Positions 18,567 to 28,392 of a stretch of 64,000 bases of DNA are shown piece after piece. Each line of letters starts with the position of its first letter. Position 1 is the first letter of the stretch. Source of the stretch: Bacteroidota bacterium (GTDB lineage: Bacteria; Bacteroidota; Bacteroidia; Chitinophagales; Chitinophagaceae); NCBI GenBank assembly GCA_018267705.1, contig JAFDXX010000007.1, positions 1 through 64,000 on the forward strand. The letters run 5' to 3'. The notes under the pieces are model-generated. The model was not told the DNA's origin, did not search any database, and saw only the letters and a list, made by a program, of their open reading frames with translations. The position numbers were made by a program, and so were the translations under genes.

Positions 18567-19649
18567 TTATTTAGACTGTTTTATAGAAGAAGAAGCAACA
18601 ACTGTTTCAGCAACATCATTATTATGGGGTTTGCCGAATAAATTAGTTGCTTTTCTTAGGAAATTTTTTACTTTGGTTTTATTCAACTTTAAATTACCTA
18701 CATATACGGGATTGCTTTCATCATCATCATCAGTATTTAATTCCTTATAAACAGTTGGTTGAATAGAAATGGCATTATTGTTATGAGAAGCCGTTGTTAT
18801 TATAGATGGTTTTTCAGCAATATCATTATTATTGTTTACCGTAATTGTTTCTGTAGGTTTATTAATAACGTTATTAGGTTTAACTACAGTTTCTGTTTTG
18901 GCAATAATTTTATTGTTGTTATCGGGTATTATTATTTCTTGTGATTTATTATTTAATGGAACAGGAAGGTTGTTTGATTTTTTTACTTGCTTAATTATTG
19001 GTGTTGTTGCAACATTATTATTTACTTCTTTTGTAGTTGCAGTAGTTGCAGATTTAGTATTATTTACATCTACTTTTTCTGTTGATGTTTGTATAGATGG
19101 TTTGGTTATTGTTTTTGTGCTTACAATATTTTCTTTGTTAGAAACAGTAGATTTTTGAATAACCATATAACCTAATACAATTAAACCAAAAACAGAAGCA
19201 GCCACAGCAATGCGTTGCCAATTTAAATAAACAATTTTTCTTTCTTCTTTTTTATACAGTTCATTTTTATTAGGGTAAATAATTGTTTCGGGTGCAAGCT
19301 TGGTTTGTTGTAATAAAGTAAATGTTTGTTGCAATTGCGGATGTTGCAATACAAAAGTTTCTACTTTAGTTTTTTCTAAATCGTTTAATTCATTATCTAT
19401 ATACAACAAAAATTTTTCTTCGTAATTGTTAGTATGAATAAATGTGCTTTCATTTTTTAATAACAATGCTTTACCATTAAATTGAATATGTGTTAAAGGA
19501 ATTACCGTTTGTTGTAATGCTTTTAATTCAATTGCCAAATCAGGATTTTGTGCAATAAAGGAATCAACAGCAGCTTTTTGTTCTACATTCAATTCATTGT
19601 CTATATACAATAAAAAGAATTCTTCGTAATTATTTCTGTTGATGTTCAT
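18567..19649 (-). CDS. Membrane-anchored anti-sigma-like protein with duplicated N-terminal domain
   Basis: 360 residues from the ATG at 19649, one base after the sigma stop; an ATG at 19661 would overlap the sigma gene. Two copies of a short cytoplasmic domain are visible: NNYEEFFLLYIDNELN at about residues 6-21 and NNYEEKFLLYIDNELN at about 75-90. Each is followed by a helical segment ending in ALQQT or LLQQT. One membrane helix (AVAASVFGLIVLGYMVI) follows at about 150, then a 190-residue Thr/Asn/Lys-rich periplasmic tail. The zinc ligands of ZAS-type anti-sigma factors are absent. Position behind the ECF sigma gene supports the role. Confidence 0.75.
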   Translation of the reverse strand: MNINRNNYEEFFLLYIDNELNVEQKAAVDSFIAQNPDLAIELKALQQTVIPLTHIQFNGKALLLKNESTFIHTNNYEEKFLLYIDNELNDLEKTKVETFVLQHPQLQQTFTLLQQTKLAPETIIYPNKNELYKKEERKIVYLNWQRIAVAASVFGLIVLGYMVIQKSTVSNKENIVSTKTITKPSIQTSTEKVDVNNTKSATTATTKEVNNNVATTPIIKQVKKSNNLPVPLNNKSQEIIIPDNNNKIIAKTETVVKPNNVINKPTETITVNNNNDIAEKPSIITTASHNNNAISIQPTVYKELNTDDDDESNPVYVGNLKLNKTKVKNFLRKATNLFGKPHNNDVAETVVASSSIKQSK

Positions 19650-19650
19650 A

Positions 19651-20136
19651 TTATAAAACATTTTCAGGTTTAACTAAATAATCTCTTAAAATAATTCTGG
19701 CTCTGTGCAAATACACTTTAACCTGACTTTCATTTAAACCTGTAATTTTCCCTATTTCTTCGTAATTATATCCTTCATAATCTTTCAGCATTACCAAACT
19801 TCTTTGCGTTTCGTTTAATTGGTTTAATGCATTCATCAATATTTTTTTTGTGTATGAATGTTGCTGAAAGCCAATTTTTGTTTCTTCATCAAAATCATTT
19901 TTAAAAGAAACTCTTTTTTCTTTGCGTATATGATCAATCATTTGATTGTAAGCAATTGTAAAAAGGTATGATTTTGCTTTATCGTTTTCTACATTTTCTC
20001 TATTACGCCATAGTTTTTCGAATGAGGTTTGCACCACATCTCTTGCATTTTCTTCGTGCTTAAGATTTTTTACAATAAACCTAAATACATTATCTGCATA
20101 TAGATTTACACATTCGTTGTATTGTTTTTCCGTCAT
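19651..20136 (-). CDS. ECF RNA polymerase sigma factor
   Basis: 161 residues. Region 2 covers about 10-75 (NVFRFIVKNLKHEENARDVV, SYLFTIAYNQMIDHIRK) and region 4 about 100-155 (LVMLKDYEGYNYEEIGKITGL, VKVYLHRARIILRDYL). Length and layout are those of an extracytoplasmic-function sigma factor. It is the first gene of a three-gene unit with the anti-sigma and beta-barrel proteins, so autoregulation is likely. The region before it (20137-20204) has no exact TAnnTTTG element. Confidence 0.95.
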   Translation of the reverse strand: MTEKQYNECVNLYADNVFRFIVKNLKHEENARDVVQTSFEKLWRNRENVENDKAKSYLFTIAYNQMIDHIRKEKRVSFKNDFDEETKIGFQQHSYTKKILMNALNQLNETQRSLVMLKDYEGYNYEEIGKITGLNESQVKVYLHRARIILRDYLVKPENVL

Positions 20137-20204
20137 AAACAGCCGCTCTTATTTTGTTGTTGTTTTGTTTGTTTTACGTTTATTGAAACAGTTTGTTACA
20201 GTAA

Positions 20205-20236
20205 AATAAAAAAATCCTACAAAAATTGCAGGATTT
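20205..20236 (-). terminator. Terminator after the aminotransferase gene
   Basis: On the minus strand a 10-bp stem (AAATCCTGCA with TGTAGGATTT, one G-T pair) encloses a five-base loop and runs into a T-rich tract. It separates the aminotransferase from the downstream ECF sigma gene. Confidence 0.8.
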
Positions 20237-20267
20237 ATATTTTAAACGGATGATTGAGAAATTACAA

Positions 20268-21485
20268 TTAAGCTGATATATTTTGTTTGCTTAATACTTT
20301 TTTAATTGCTGCCAGCATTTTTTCACCTTTCTCTTTTATTTGTTCTTCACTCCATAATAAACTGATAGAAGTTGAAATACAACGGCTCATAATGGCATCA
20401 CTTGCTGTAAAATCTTGTGTTTGCAATTTTAGTAATGCAGTTTTTTGTTCTGAATTTAAGTTGTATAGAGAGGTTGCTTCTTTTAAGTGAACCCATTGTT
20501 TTATATAATGCCAATTATTAGCATACCAATAAAAATTACCTGCTAAAATATTTTGTGCTTTCATTTCGGCAACCAATGCTTTGGTTAATGCTTCGGTTGG
20601 TAAAAACCAGCTTAAAAAAGTACAACTATCACCGTTTTCATCGGGAATTAAACGAAAACTTACTTCAGGTATTTGAGCCAATATATTTTTTAATTGGCTG
20701 TGATTTTTTCTTTGAATAGATAAGAAGGTGTTTAACTTTTTTATTTGTGCTAAACCAACGGCTGCATGCAGTTCACTAATGCGAAAATTATATCCTAAAA
20801 ATGGATGAAGATCAGCTCCTCTGTCAGTCCCTTTATGGTCATGCCCATGATCTGTATAACCATCACATTTAGTATAAATATCTTCGTTATTAGTCATAAC
20901 CACACCACCTTCTGCACAAGTAATTGTTTTTACAAAATCAAAACTAAAAGTGCCTGCATTGCCAATAGTTCCTACACATTTTCCTTTATAAGTTGCACCA
21001 ATGCTTTGGCAAGCGTCTTCCAATAAAATTAAATTATGTTCATTACATATATGTTTTAATGCATCTAAATCTGCCATGCTGCCACACATGTGTACAGGCA
21101 TTACACATTTTGTTTTTCTTGTAATGGCATTTAATACGGCTTGTGGGTTTAAGGTTAATGTTTCATCTACATCAACCAAAATGGGTATAGCTCCTACACT
21201 TAATACAGCTTCAAAACTTGCCACAAACGTAAAGCTTGGCATAATTACTTCGTCTCCGGCACCAATGCCTAATGCAGCCATTGCAGTGGTTAAAGCGGCT
21301 GTGCCACTGCTGGTTAATTGTGCATATTTACTTCCAAATGTTTTGCATATTTCTTTTTCTAATTCAATGCTTTTCCAAATTCCTTTGCGTGGGGTATCAA
21401 AACCGTAACGCATTAATATTCCGGTTTCTAAAACATCGTTTACTTCTTTTTTTTCTTCTTCACCCCAAAATTCAAATCCTGGCAT
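20268..21485 (-). CDS. DegT/DnrJ/EryC1/StrS-family PLP aminotransferase
   Basis: 405 residues of the sugar aminotransferase fold. The PLP lysine is Lys186 (FDFVKTITCAEGG), the ring-nitrogen aspartate Asp157 (LLEDACQ), and the phosphate-binding segment TSSGTAALT is near residue 60. The family transaminates keto sugars or cyclitols for glycans and antibiotics. The FDFVKTI context replaces the usual FxPTKN of polysaccharide aminotransferases and is closer to the cyclitol/StsC-like branch. It stands alone, with no sugar or glycosyltransferase genes next to it, so the substrate cannot be given. Confidence 0.9.
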   Translation of the reverse strand: MPGFEFWGEEEKKEVNDVLETGILMRYGFDTPRKGIWKSIELEKEICKTFGSKYAQLTSSGTAALTTAMAALGIGAGDEVIMPSFTFVASFEAVLSVGAIPILVDVDETLTLNPQAVLNAITRKTKCVMPVHMCGSMADLDALKHICNEHNLILLEDACQSIGATYKGKCVGTIGNAGTFSFDFVKTITCAEGGVVMTNNEDIYTKCDGYTDHGHDHKGTDRGADLHPFLGYNFRISELHAAVGLAQIKKLNTFLSIQRKNHSQLKNILAQIPEVSFRLIPDENGDSCTFLSWFLPTEALTKALVAEMKAQNILAGNFYWYANNWHYIKQWVHLKEATSLYNLNSEQKTALLKLQTQDFTASDAIMSRCISTSISLLWSEEQIKEKGEKMLAAIKKVLSKQNISA

Positions 21486-21596
21486 ACAATAAATTTTAAG
21501 TTATACGTAATAAGGTACAAAAGTATAAAAATATTTTGGGTGAAGTTTTGTTCTACCTAAATACTAATAATTATAATGCTATTTTTATTGAATGGG

Positions 21597-23141
21597 TTAT
21601 TCGTTGTAGCCGGCATCAAAATCGCCATCATTCATTTTACTTTTTTGAACAAAAAATTTGGCTTGATCATTAGGGTCAGTAGGTATTGGTTTCCAATTGC
21701 CGCCGCCCATTAAGCCGCTATTGTTATCATTATCATCTTCAAATTTTTGTATATGTAAATGAGCTCTAAGTTTAATATTATCTAAGCTACCGTTACGATG
21801 TTTGGCAATACGAATAAAGGTGTCGCCTTTGGTACTTTCGCCATGTTCGTTCTGCATGTTTTCATGATACTCGGGGCGATATATAAACATTACTATATCT
21901 GCATCTTGTTCAATAGCACCCGATTCGCGTAAATCACTTAATTGAGGCATTTTATTACTTTCTTTGCGTGTTTCAACGGCACGGCTTAATTGCGATAATG
22001 CGATAATGGGAATATTTAATTCTTTTGCTAATGCTTTAAGATTTCTGGATATATTACTTATTTCTTGTTCACGATTGCTATTTCTATCTCCGCTGCCACT
22101 CATTAATTGTAAATAGTCTATAATAATTAATCCTACATTGTGTTTGTTTACCAGTCTTCTTGCTTTAGCTCTAAATTCAAAAATATTTAAGGCTGCAGTG
22201 TCATCAATATATAGAGGAGCTATTTCTAAACGTTTAATACCTTTTGCGTGTAGTTGTTGATATTCGTGTTCTTCTAATTTTCCTCTCGATATTTTTTCTA
22301 ATGGTACTTCACTTTCGGCACTAAGAATACGTTGTACTAATTGGCTTGCACTCATTTCTAAACTAAAGAAGCCAACAGCTATTGGTTTAATAGGGTTTAA
22401 TGCTGCATTGCGTGCAAGGTTAAGTGCAAATGCTGTTTTACCCACTGAAGGTCTTGCTGCTAAAATAATTAAATCGGTTGGTTGCCATCCGTATGTTACT
22501 CTGTCTAAACTTGCAAACCCGCTTGGTACGCCACTTATATCTTCTTCTTTGGTTCTTAATTCATCAATACGGTTAATGGTTTTGGCTAATACATTTCCAA
22601 TATCTTCAAAATTCTTTTTTAAATAGTTATTGGTAATGTTGAACATTTTGGTTTCACTATCATCTAATAAATCAAAAACATCGGTACTGTCTTCATATGC
22701 ATCACCAATAATTTCTCCGCTTATTCTTATTAATTCACGCTGAATAAATTTTTGTAATATAATTCTTGCATGTGCATCAATATGTGCAGTACTTACAACG
22801 GTGTTGGTAAGTTTGGTTACATAATAAGGGCCACCCACTGCATCTAATTGCTCTTTCGTTTTTAATTCTTCTACAACAGTTAAAATATCAATAGGAGTGC
22901 CACGCTGCTGCATATCTTGCATGGCTTTAAATATAATTTGATGTGCTTCTACATAAAAACATTCGGGTTTTAAATTGGTATCAATTAAACTATCAAATGC
23001 ACTTTTTTCAAGCATTACGGCACCCAATACCGCTTCTTCTAATTCTTTTGCCTGAGGTGGAATTTTTCCGTAAACCAATGTGCTTACATCTATACTGCTT
23101 TTTCTTCTTTTCTTATCTCTATTTATATTAGTTATTTCCAT
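21597..23141 (-). CDS. dnaB: Replicative DNA helicase
   Basis: 514 residues. The N-terminal DnaB domain starts at about residue 28 (PPQAKELEEAVLGAVML). The RecA-like helicase domain has Walker A ARPSVGKTAFALN and Walker B LIIIDYLQLMSG, then LSQLSRAVETR and the arginine-finger region. No intein is present, although DnaB is a common intein host. The C-terminal 40 residues are a charged tail typical of the phylum. It is a single gene, divergent from pheT across a 428-base gap. Confidence 0.97.
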   Translation of the reverse strand: MEITNINRDKKRRKSSIDVSTLVYGKIPPQAKELEEAVLGAVMLEKSAFDSLIDTNLKPECFYVEAHQIIFKAMQDMQQRGTPIDILTVVEELKTKEQLDAVGGPYYVTKLTNTVVSTAHIDAHARIILQKFIQRELIRISGEIIGDAYEDSTDVFDLLDDSETKMFNITNNYLKKNFEDIGNVLAKTINRIDELRTKEEDISGVPSGFASLDRVTYGWQPTDLIILAARPSVGKTAFALNLARNAALNPIKPIAVGFFSLEMSASQLVQRILSAESEVPLEKISRGKLEEHEYQQLHAKGIKRLEIAPLYIDDTAALNIFEFRAKARRLVNKHNVGLIIIDYLQLMSGSGDRNSNREQEISNISRNLKALAKELNIPIIALSQLSRAVETRKESNKMPQLSDLRESGAIEQDADIVMFIYRPEYHENMQNEHGESTKGDTFIRIAKHRNGSLDNIKLRAHLHIQKFEDDNDNNSGLMGGGNWKPIPTDPNDQAKFFVQKSKMNDGDFDAGYNE

Positions 23142-23569
23142 TAATTAATTAATTGAACTATCGGGTTAGTAATTGTTGTGATTGGCTTTCAATAAAAATG
23201 AACAGTGATTAAGAAATTGTTATTTTTAAAGAAAGCAAAACGAATATGAGGGAGAAATTCAGCACATAAAAATTTTTTTCTTTCAATTTTCTTCCACATC
23301 ATTTCACATTATTATTCACAGTATCTTTTATTATACTAACATTTTTTATTGGCTTCTTCACAATATACAAAAGTTATACGCTTTACTTCACAAATAAATG
23401 CACATTTTGTGTGCAGAAAGATTTTTTGAAGAAAGCTATTGTTTAAACTGTTTATTCCGTAATTAAAGCTGGCAATTTTTTATTTGTTTTGAAAATATTT
23501 GATACTGAAATAGCATGAATAGTTAAAATTTCAATCAGTTATATTTGCGGCTGAATAAGTAAATTTTAA
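23142..23569. other. 428-base intergenic region between divergent dnaB and pheT
   Basis: Very AT-rich and without a credible reading frame. It holds the pheT promoter at the right end. TTATTCACA at 23312-23320 matches the DnaA-box form TTATNCACA. Weaker look-alikes ending in CACA lie nearby (TCTTCCACA at about 23289-23297, TTCTTCACA at about 23353-23361). I regard this as a possible DnaA-responsive regulatory region and not as a proven origin. Confidence 0.35.
23540..23547 (+). promoter_or_regulatory. Promoter -7 element of pheT
   Basis: TATATTTG followed by CGGC, an exact TAnnTTTG match, 22 bases before the pheT ATG. Confidence 0.65.
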
Positions 23570-25984
23570 ATGACGATAAGTTACAACTGGCTACATAGCT
23601 ATTTGCCCGAAACAATTGAACCCGAAAGGCTTTCAAAAATTTTAACTTCAATAGGATTAGAAGTAGAAAGCCTTGAAAAATATGAAAGTATTAAAGGTGG
23701 TTTACAAGGTTTAATTATTGGAGAAGTAATAGAATGTAACCAACACCCTAATGCAGATAAATTAAAACTTACTAAAGTAAATATTGGAGATACCGAACCT
23801 TTACAAATTGTATGTGGAGCACCTAATGTAGCAACCGGACAAAAAGTAGTGGTAGCAACAATTGGCACCACTATTTATCCTTTAAACGCAGAACCCATAA
23901 CCATGAAGATTGCAAAAATTCGTAGTGTAGAAAGTTATGGAATGATTTGTGCCGAAGATGAAATTGGTTTAAGCAGCAACCATGCAGGTATTATTATTTT
24001 ACCCAACAATGTTGTAATAGGAACCAATGCTGCCGATTATTTTAAACCTTATACAGATTATATATATGAAATTGGTTTAACACCCAATAGAATGGATGCT
24101 ATGAGCCATTTAGGAGTTGCCAAAGATGTATGTGCATATCTTTCTCATCACAACAAAAAAGAAGAAAAACCTAAACTTCCATTTGATAATAGTTTTAAAG
24201 CAGATGAACAAACTTTAAACATAAAAGTTAGTGTTGAAGCAGTTGATGCTTGCCCACGTTTTAGTGGCGTAACTGTTAGCAATATTACCGTTAAAGAATC
24301 TCCACAATGGTTAAAAAACAAATTAACCGCTATTGGTATCAGATGTATTAATAATGTAGTTGATATTACTAATTTTATTTTACACGAAACAGGGCAACCC
24401 CTGCATGCTTATGATGCCGAAGCTATTGCTGACCATCATATTATTGTAAAAAAATTGCCGGAAGGCACAACCTTTACAACTTTAGATGATAAAGAAAGAA
24501 AATTAAACGCTTTTGATTTAATGATATGTAACGGCAATGAAGAACCTATGTGTATTGGCGGCGTTTTTGGCGGATTGAAAAGTGGTGTTACCAATACCAC
24601 AAAAAATATTTTTTTGGAAAGTGCATGTTTTAATGCTACCAATATTCGTAAAACATCGGTAGCACATGGTTTAAGAACAGATGCAGCAACAAAATTTGAA
24701 AAAGGTGTAGATATTGCCAATTGTGTTAATGTATTAAAACGTGCAGCATTATTAATAAAAGAAATAACCGGCGGAACTATAAGTAGTGATGTAGTTGATC
24801 TATATCCATCTCCAAAAGAAAAAACACAAGTAGCATTAAAATACCATTACTTAAAAAAATTAAGCGGCAAAAATTATCATCCCGATACTGCTAAAAGAAT
24901 ATTGCTGGCATTAGGTTTTGAAATAGTAAAAGAAAGTATTGATGAACTAACCATTACAGTTCCTTACAGCAAACCCGATATTAGTTTACCTGCCGATATT
25001 GTAGAAGAAATTATTAGAATTGATGGATTAGATAATATTGATATTCCAACTTCAATTACTATTTCTCCATCAGTTGAAACACTAAATACTAAAGAAGCCC
25101 TTCGCGAAAAAATTGCAAATTACTTAACCGGTTTAGGATTTAATGAAATCTTCACCAATTCAATTACCAATAGTAAATATTATACCGAAGAAGTATTAAA
25201 CACTACGGTAAAAATGATGAATAATTTAAGTGAAGAATTAAATGTAATGCGACCATCTATTTTAGAAACCGGTTTAGAAACCATTGCCTACAATATTAAT
25301 CGCAAAAACAATAATCTTAAATTTTTTGAATTTGGTAAAACATATAGCACAACCATTGCCGGAAAATACACAGAAAAAGAACATTTAGCTTTATACCTAA
25401 CCGGTAATAACCACGAAGATGAATGGAAAGAAAAATCAAACACAAACGATTTATATACAGCCAAAGGCATTGCTGCCGCTGTGTTACAACTTAATGGTAT
25501 TACAGAAGTTCAATTTTTGCAACAAGAAAACACCTTACAAATAACCAATGGTAAAAAAGAATTAGGTTGGCTAAAAGAAATTTCAAAAAACCAATTAAAC
25601 AATTTTGGTATTAAACAACCTGTTTTTTTTATTGATATTGATTTTGAAACACTATTAAACACCGTAAGCAAACAAAAAATTGTTTATAAAGAAGTAACCA
25701 AATTTCCTGCTGTTGAAAGAGATTTAGCTATTGTAATAGATAAGGCTGTAACTTACGATGCAGTTCAATCAATAATTAAAAAACAAAAGCTCAATAAACT
25801 GCAAAGCACAAGATTATTTGATGTATTTGAAAGCAATAAATTAGGTGCAAGTAAAAAATCAATGGCAATTAATTTTACTTTTTTAGATGAAGAAAAAACA
25901 TTAACCGATAAAGAAATTGATGCTATGATGAATAAGTTAATAGACAGTTTTACCAAAGAATTAAATGTAGAAATAAGAAAATAA
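23570..25984 (+). CDS. pheT: Phenylalanine-tRNA ligase beta subunit
   Basis: 804 residues, the full bacterial beta-subunit length. The N-terminal EMAP-type tRNA-binding domain covers about 40-155. The B3/B4 editing domain spans about 210-400 (HETGQPLHAYDAE, CIGGVFGGLKSGV). B5 and the catalytic-like core follow, and the C-terminal ferredoxin-fold anticodon-binding domain is visible from about 715 (FPAVERDLAIVID). It works as an alpha2-beta2 tetramer with PheS, whose gene is not in the window. It is the first gene of a unit with the coiled-coil protein and zapA. Confidence 0.98.
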   Translation: MTISYNWLHSYLPETIEPERLSKILTSIGLEVESLEKYESIKGGLQGLIIGEVIECNQHPNADKLKLTKVNIGDTEPLQIVCGAPNVATGQKVVVATIGTTIYPLNAEPITMKIAKIRSVESYGMICAEDEIGLSSNHAGIIILPNNVVIGTNAADYFKPYTDYIYEIGLTPNRMDAMSHLGVAKDVCAYLSHHNKKEEKPKLPFDNSFKADEQTLNIKVSVEAVDACPRFSGVTVSNITVKESPQWLKNKLTAIGIRCINNVVDITNFILHETGQPLHAYDAEAIADHHIIVKKLPEGTTFTTLDDKERKLNAFDLMICNGNEEPMCIGGVFGGLKSGVTNTTKNIFLESACFNATNIRKTSVAHGLRTDAATKFEKGVDIANCVNVLKRAALLIKEITGGTISSDVVDLYPSPKEKTQVALKYHYLKKLSGKNYHPDTAKRILLALGFEIVKESIDELTITVPYSKPDISLPADIVEEIIRIDGLDNIDIPTSITISPSVETLNTKEALREKIANYLTGLGFNEIFTNSITNSKYYTEEVLNTTVKMMNNLSEELNVMRPSILETGLETIAYNINRKNNNLKFFEFGKTYSTTIAGKYTEKEHLALYLTGNNHEDEWKEKSNTNDLYTAKGIAAAVLQLNGITEVQFLQQENTLQITNGKKELGWLKEISKNQLNNFGIKQPVFFIDIDFETLLNTVSKQKIVYKEVTKFPAVERDLAIVIDKAVTYDAVQSIIKKQKLNKLQSTRLFDVFESNKLGASKKSMAINFTFLDEEKTLTDKEIDAMMNKLIDSFTKELNVEIRK

Positions 25985-25986
25985 TT

Positions 25987-26277
25987 TTGGCAAACATTAA
26001 CCATCACATACAATCTCTACAAAGCAAATTGCAGCAACTGTTGCAGCAGTATAAACAATTGCAAAAAGAAAATGAATCTTTAAAAAAAGCAGCAGTAATT
26101 CAGTTACAAAAAAATCAATCTTATCACGAACAAATAAATACTTTACAACAAAAATTACATGCTGCACAATTAGGCAATCAAAATTTAAGTGAAACAGATA
26201 AAAAAGAACTCAACCAAAAAATAAATCATTACCTCAAAGAAATAGACAAATGTTTATCTCTTTTACATACTCAATAA
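25987..26277 (+). CDS. Small coiled-coil protein between pheT and zapA
   Basis: 96 residues, almost wholly one Gln/Lys/Leu-rich amphipathic helix (LQQYKQLQKENESLKKA, INTLQQKLHAAQLG). It has no signal or membrane segment. The start is a TTG two bases after the pheT stop; there is no upstream ATG in frame. The stop lies one base before zapA, so the three genes are probably translated in sequence. This position next to zapA is common in Bacteroidota. A ZapB-like role in organising the division ring fits the shape, but is an inference. Confidence 0.75.
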   Translation: MANINHHIQSLQSKLQQLLQQYKQLQKENESLKKAAVIQLQKNQSYHEQINTLQQKLHAAQLGNQNLSETDKKELNQKINHYLKEIDKCLSLLHTQ

Positions 26278-26278
26278 A

Positions 26279-26578
26279 ATGGCCGATTTAATACCCGTAA
26301 ATATTGTAATTGCCGATAGAACTTACCGATTAAAATTAGCATCGGAAGATGAAGAGTTGGTACGAAAAACCACCAAAATCATTAATGATAAAATAATTGA
26401 ATTCAAAACCAATTTTGCCGGTAAGGATATGCAAGATTATGTTTCAATGGTATTATTATGGTTTGCCACCGAGCAAAACAAAACTGGCGGAGCCCAATTA
26501 GTACAACAACATCAAATACAAGAAGCATTACAAGCAATGGAAAATCAAATAGATAAAACAGTTTCTCCAATGCTTTAA
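26279..26578 (+). CDS. zapA: Cell division protein ZapA
   Basis: 99 residues. The N-terminal domain (IPVNIVIADRTYRLKLASEDEE) and the C-terminal helix match ZapA, which bundles FtsZ filaments at mid-cell. It starts one base after the coiled-coil gene. The downstream 122-base gap carries a near-consensus promoter for rny. It is too short to hold the 6S RNA gene that follows zapA in enterobacteria. Confidence 0.88.
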   Translation: MADLIPVNIVIADRTYRLKLASEDEELVRKTTKIINDKIIEFKTNFAGKDMQDYVSMVLLWFATEQNKTGGAQLVQQHQIQEALQAMENQIDKTVSPML

Positions 26579-26609
26579 TTTTCCATTCCATACACACTAT
26601 ATTTTTAAT

Positions 26610-26617
26610 TATCTTCG
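26610..26617 (+). promoter_or_regulatory. Probable promoter -7 element of rny
   Basis: TATCTTCG differs from TAnnTTTG at one base. It lies 84 bases before the rny ATG, leaving a leader in which I see no clear structure. Confidence 0.4.
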
Positions 26618-26700
26618 CTACTTTCTCACTAAATTCATAATAATAATGATGTGTGAGCCAAACAAACAGATTTTGAATTATTTAAAACTTAAGTCAACGC

Positions 26701-28266
26701 ATGGAACCTATAGTCCTATCTATTATAATTGGTGCATTATCACTAATTGCAGGTATTGTAGCGGGTAAATTTCTATTCGCAAAAAATACCAAAAAACAAG
26801 TTCAAGAAGCAGAATTACAAGCACAAACTATTTTAAAAGAAGCAGAGTTAAGAGCCGAAAACATTAAAAAAGAAAAACAGCTTGAAGCCAAAGAAAAATT
26901 TGTACAACTAAAAGCCGAACACGATAAAGAGGTTTTAGACCGCAACCGTAAAATTAACGATGCCGAAAATCGCATTAAACAAAAAGAAGTTTCTGCCAAC
27001 CAAAAAGAAATTGCTCTAGATAAACAATTAAAAGAAAATGAGGTTATTAAAGAAAACCTTAACCGCCAAATTGAAGTAGTAAATCAAAAACGCACTGAGC
27101 TTGAAAAGCATCAGGAAGAACATATTCGCAGGCTCGAAAAAATTTCTAATTTAACTGCCGAAGAAGCTAAAGCACAACTAATAGAAAGCCTAAAACATGA
27201 AGCCCAAACACAAGCTTTAAGTTTACAGCAAGAAATTATTGAAGATGCCAAACAAAAAGCAAACAAAGAAGCACGAAAAATTGTAATTCAAACTATACAA
27301 CGCACCGCTGCCGAACAAACCATTGAAAACACCGTTACCGTTTTTAATTTAGAAACCGATGAAATAAAAGGGCAAATTATTGGGCGTGAAGGAAGAAACA
27401 TTCGTGCCATAGAAGCAGCTACCGGAGTAGATTTAATTGTTGATGATACACCCGAAGCCATCTTACTTTCCTCATTCGATCCATTAAGAAGAGAAGTTGC
27501 CCGTTTAAGTTTACAACGCTTAGTAGCTGATGGAAGAATTCACCCTGCAAGAATTGAAGAAGTAGTAGATAAAACACGCCGCCAATTAGAAGAACAAGTT
27601 ATGGAAATTGGCGAACGCACTGTTATAGAATTAGGCATACATGGTTTACATAAAGAATTAGTAAGAATGGTAGGAAGAATGCGTTTCCGTTCATCTTACG
27701 GTCAAAACCTTTTAATGCACAGCCGCGAAACTTCTAATCTCTGTGCAGTAATGGCTGCCGAATTAGGTTTAAATGTTAAACTAGCAAAACGTGCAGGCCT
27801 ATTACACGATATTGGTAAAGTACCCGATGAAGAAACAGAACTAAGCCATGCTTTATTAGGAGCTAAATTAGCAGAAAAATATGGTGAAAATCCTGCAGTT
27901 GTAAATGCCATTGGTGCCCACCACGATGAAATGGAAATGCAATATGTAATTTCTCCCATTATTCAAGCCTGCGATGCTATTAGCGGAGCAAGGCCCGGAG
28001 CAAGAAGAGAAATGATGCAGCAATATATTCAACGCATCAAAGATTTAGAAAATTTAGCTCAAGCATACCAAGGAGTAGAAAAAGCCTATGCAATACAAGC
28101 AGGGCGTGAATTACGCGTAATTGTAGAAGCAGATAAAGTTACAGATGGAGACAGCGATAAATTAAGCTTTGAAATTGCTCAAAAAATTCAAACCGAAATG
28201 ACTTATCCCGGTCAAATTAAAGTAACCGTAATACGCGAAAAAAGAGCCGTAAACGTGGCAAGATAA
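26701..28266 (+). CDS. rny: Ribonuclease Y
   Basis: 521 residues, the normal RNase Y architecture. An N-terminal membrane helix (about 4-27) is followed by a long charged coiled coil (about 30-200), a KH domain ([20 protein letters not shown]) and an HD phosphohydrolase domain ([12 protein letters not shown], with GAHHDE later). It is the membrane-bound endoribonuclease that begins mRNA decay in bacteria lacking RNase E. It follows zapA, an order often seen in this phylum. Confidence 0.97.
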   Translation: MEPIVLSIIIGALSLIAGIVAGKFLFAKNTKKQVQEAELQAQTILKEAELRAENIKKEKQLEAKEKFVQLKAEHDKEVLDRNRKINDAENRIKQKEVSANQKEIALDKQLKENEVIKENLNRQIEVVNQKRTELEKHQEEHIRRLEKISNLTAEEAKAQLIESLKHEAQTQALSLQQEIIEDAKQKANKEARKIVIQTIQRTAAEQTIENTVTVFNLETDEIKGQIIGREGRNIRAIEAATGVDLIVDDTPEAILLSSFDPLRREVARLSLQRLVADGRIHPARIEEVVDKTRRQLEEQVMEIGERTVIELGIHGLHKELVRMVGRMRFRSSYGQNLLMHSRETSNLCAVMAAELGLNVKLAKRAGLLHDIGKVPDEETELSHALLGAKLAEKYGENPAVVNAIGAHHDEMEMQYVISPIIQACDAISGARPGARREMMQQYIQRIKDLENLAQAYQGVEKAYAIQAGRELRVIVEADKVTDGDSDKLSFEIAQKIQTEMTYPGQIKVTVIREKRAVNVAR

Positions 28267-28363
28267 AGTAGTAAGCATAAAATTGTATGTTGTAAGTAGT
28301 AAGTATTTTCATTCTTTTAGAAAAAATATTCCAACTTATTATTCATAACTAACAACTTTTCCC

Positions 28364-28371
28364 TACTTTTG
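28364..28371 (+). promoter_or_regulatory. Promoter -7 element of rplS
   Basis: TACTTTTG, an exact TAnnTTTG match, followed by CCGTCC, 21 bases before the rplS ATG. Confidence 0.65.
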
Positions 28372-28392
28372 CCGTCCTAAAAAATGTAAGTT

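Noticed and set aside
23142..23569. Chromosomal replication origin
   Set aside because: Only one good DnaA box, and no dnaA or dnaN nearby. Kept only as a possible regulatory region.
26579..26700. 6S RNA gene after zapA, as in enterobacteria
   Set aside because: The gap is only 122 bases, contains a promoter-like element for rny and has no long hairpin.
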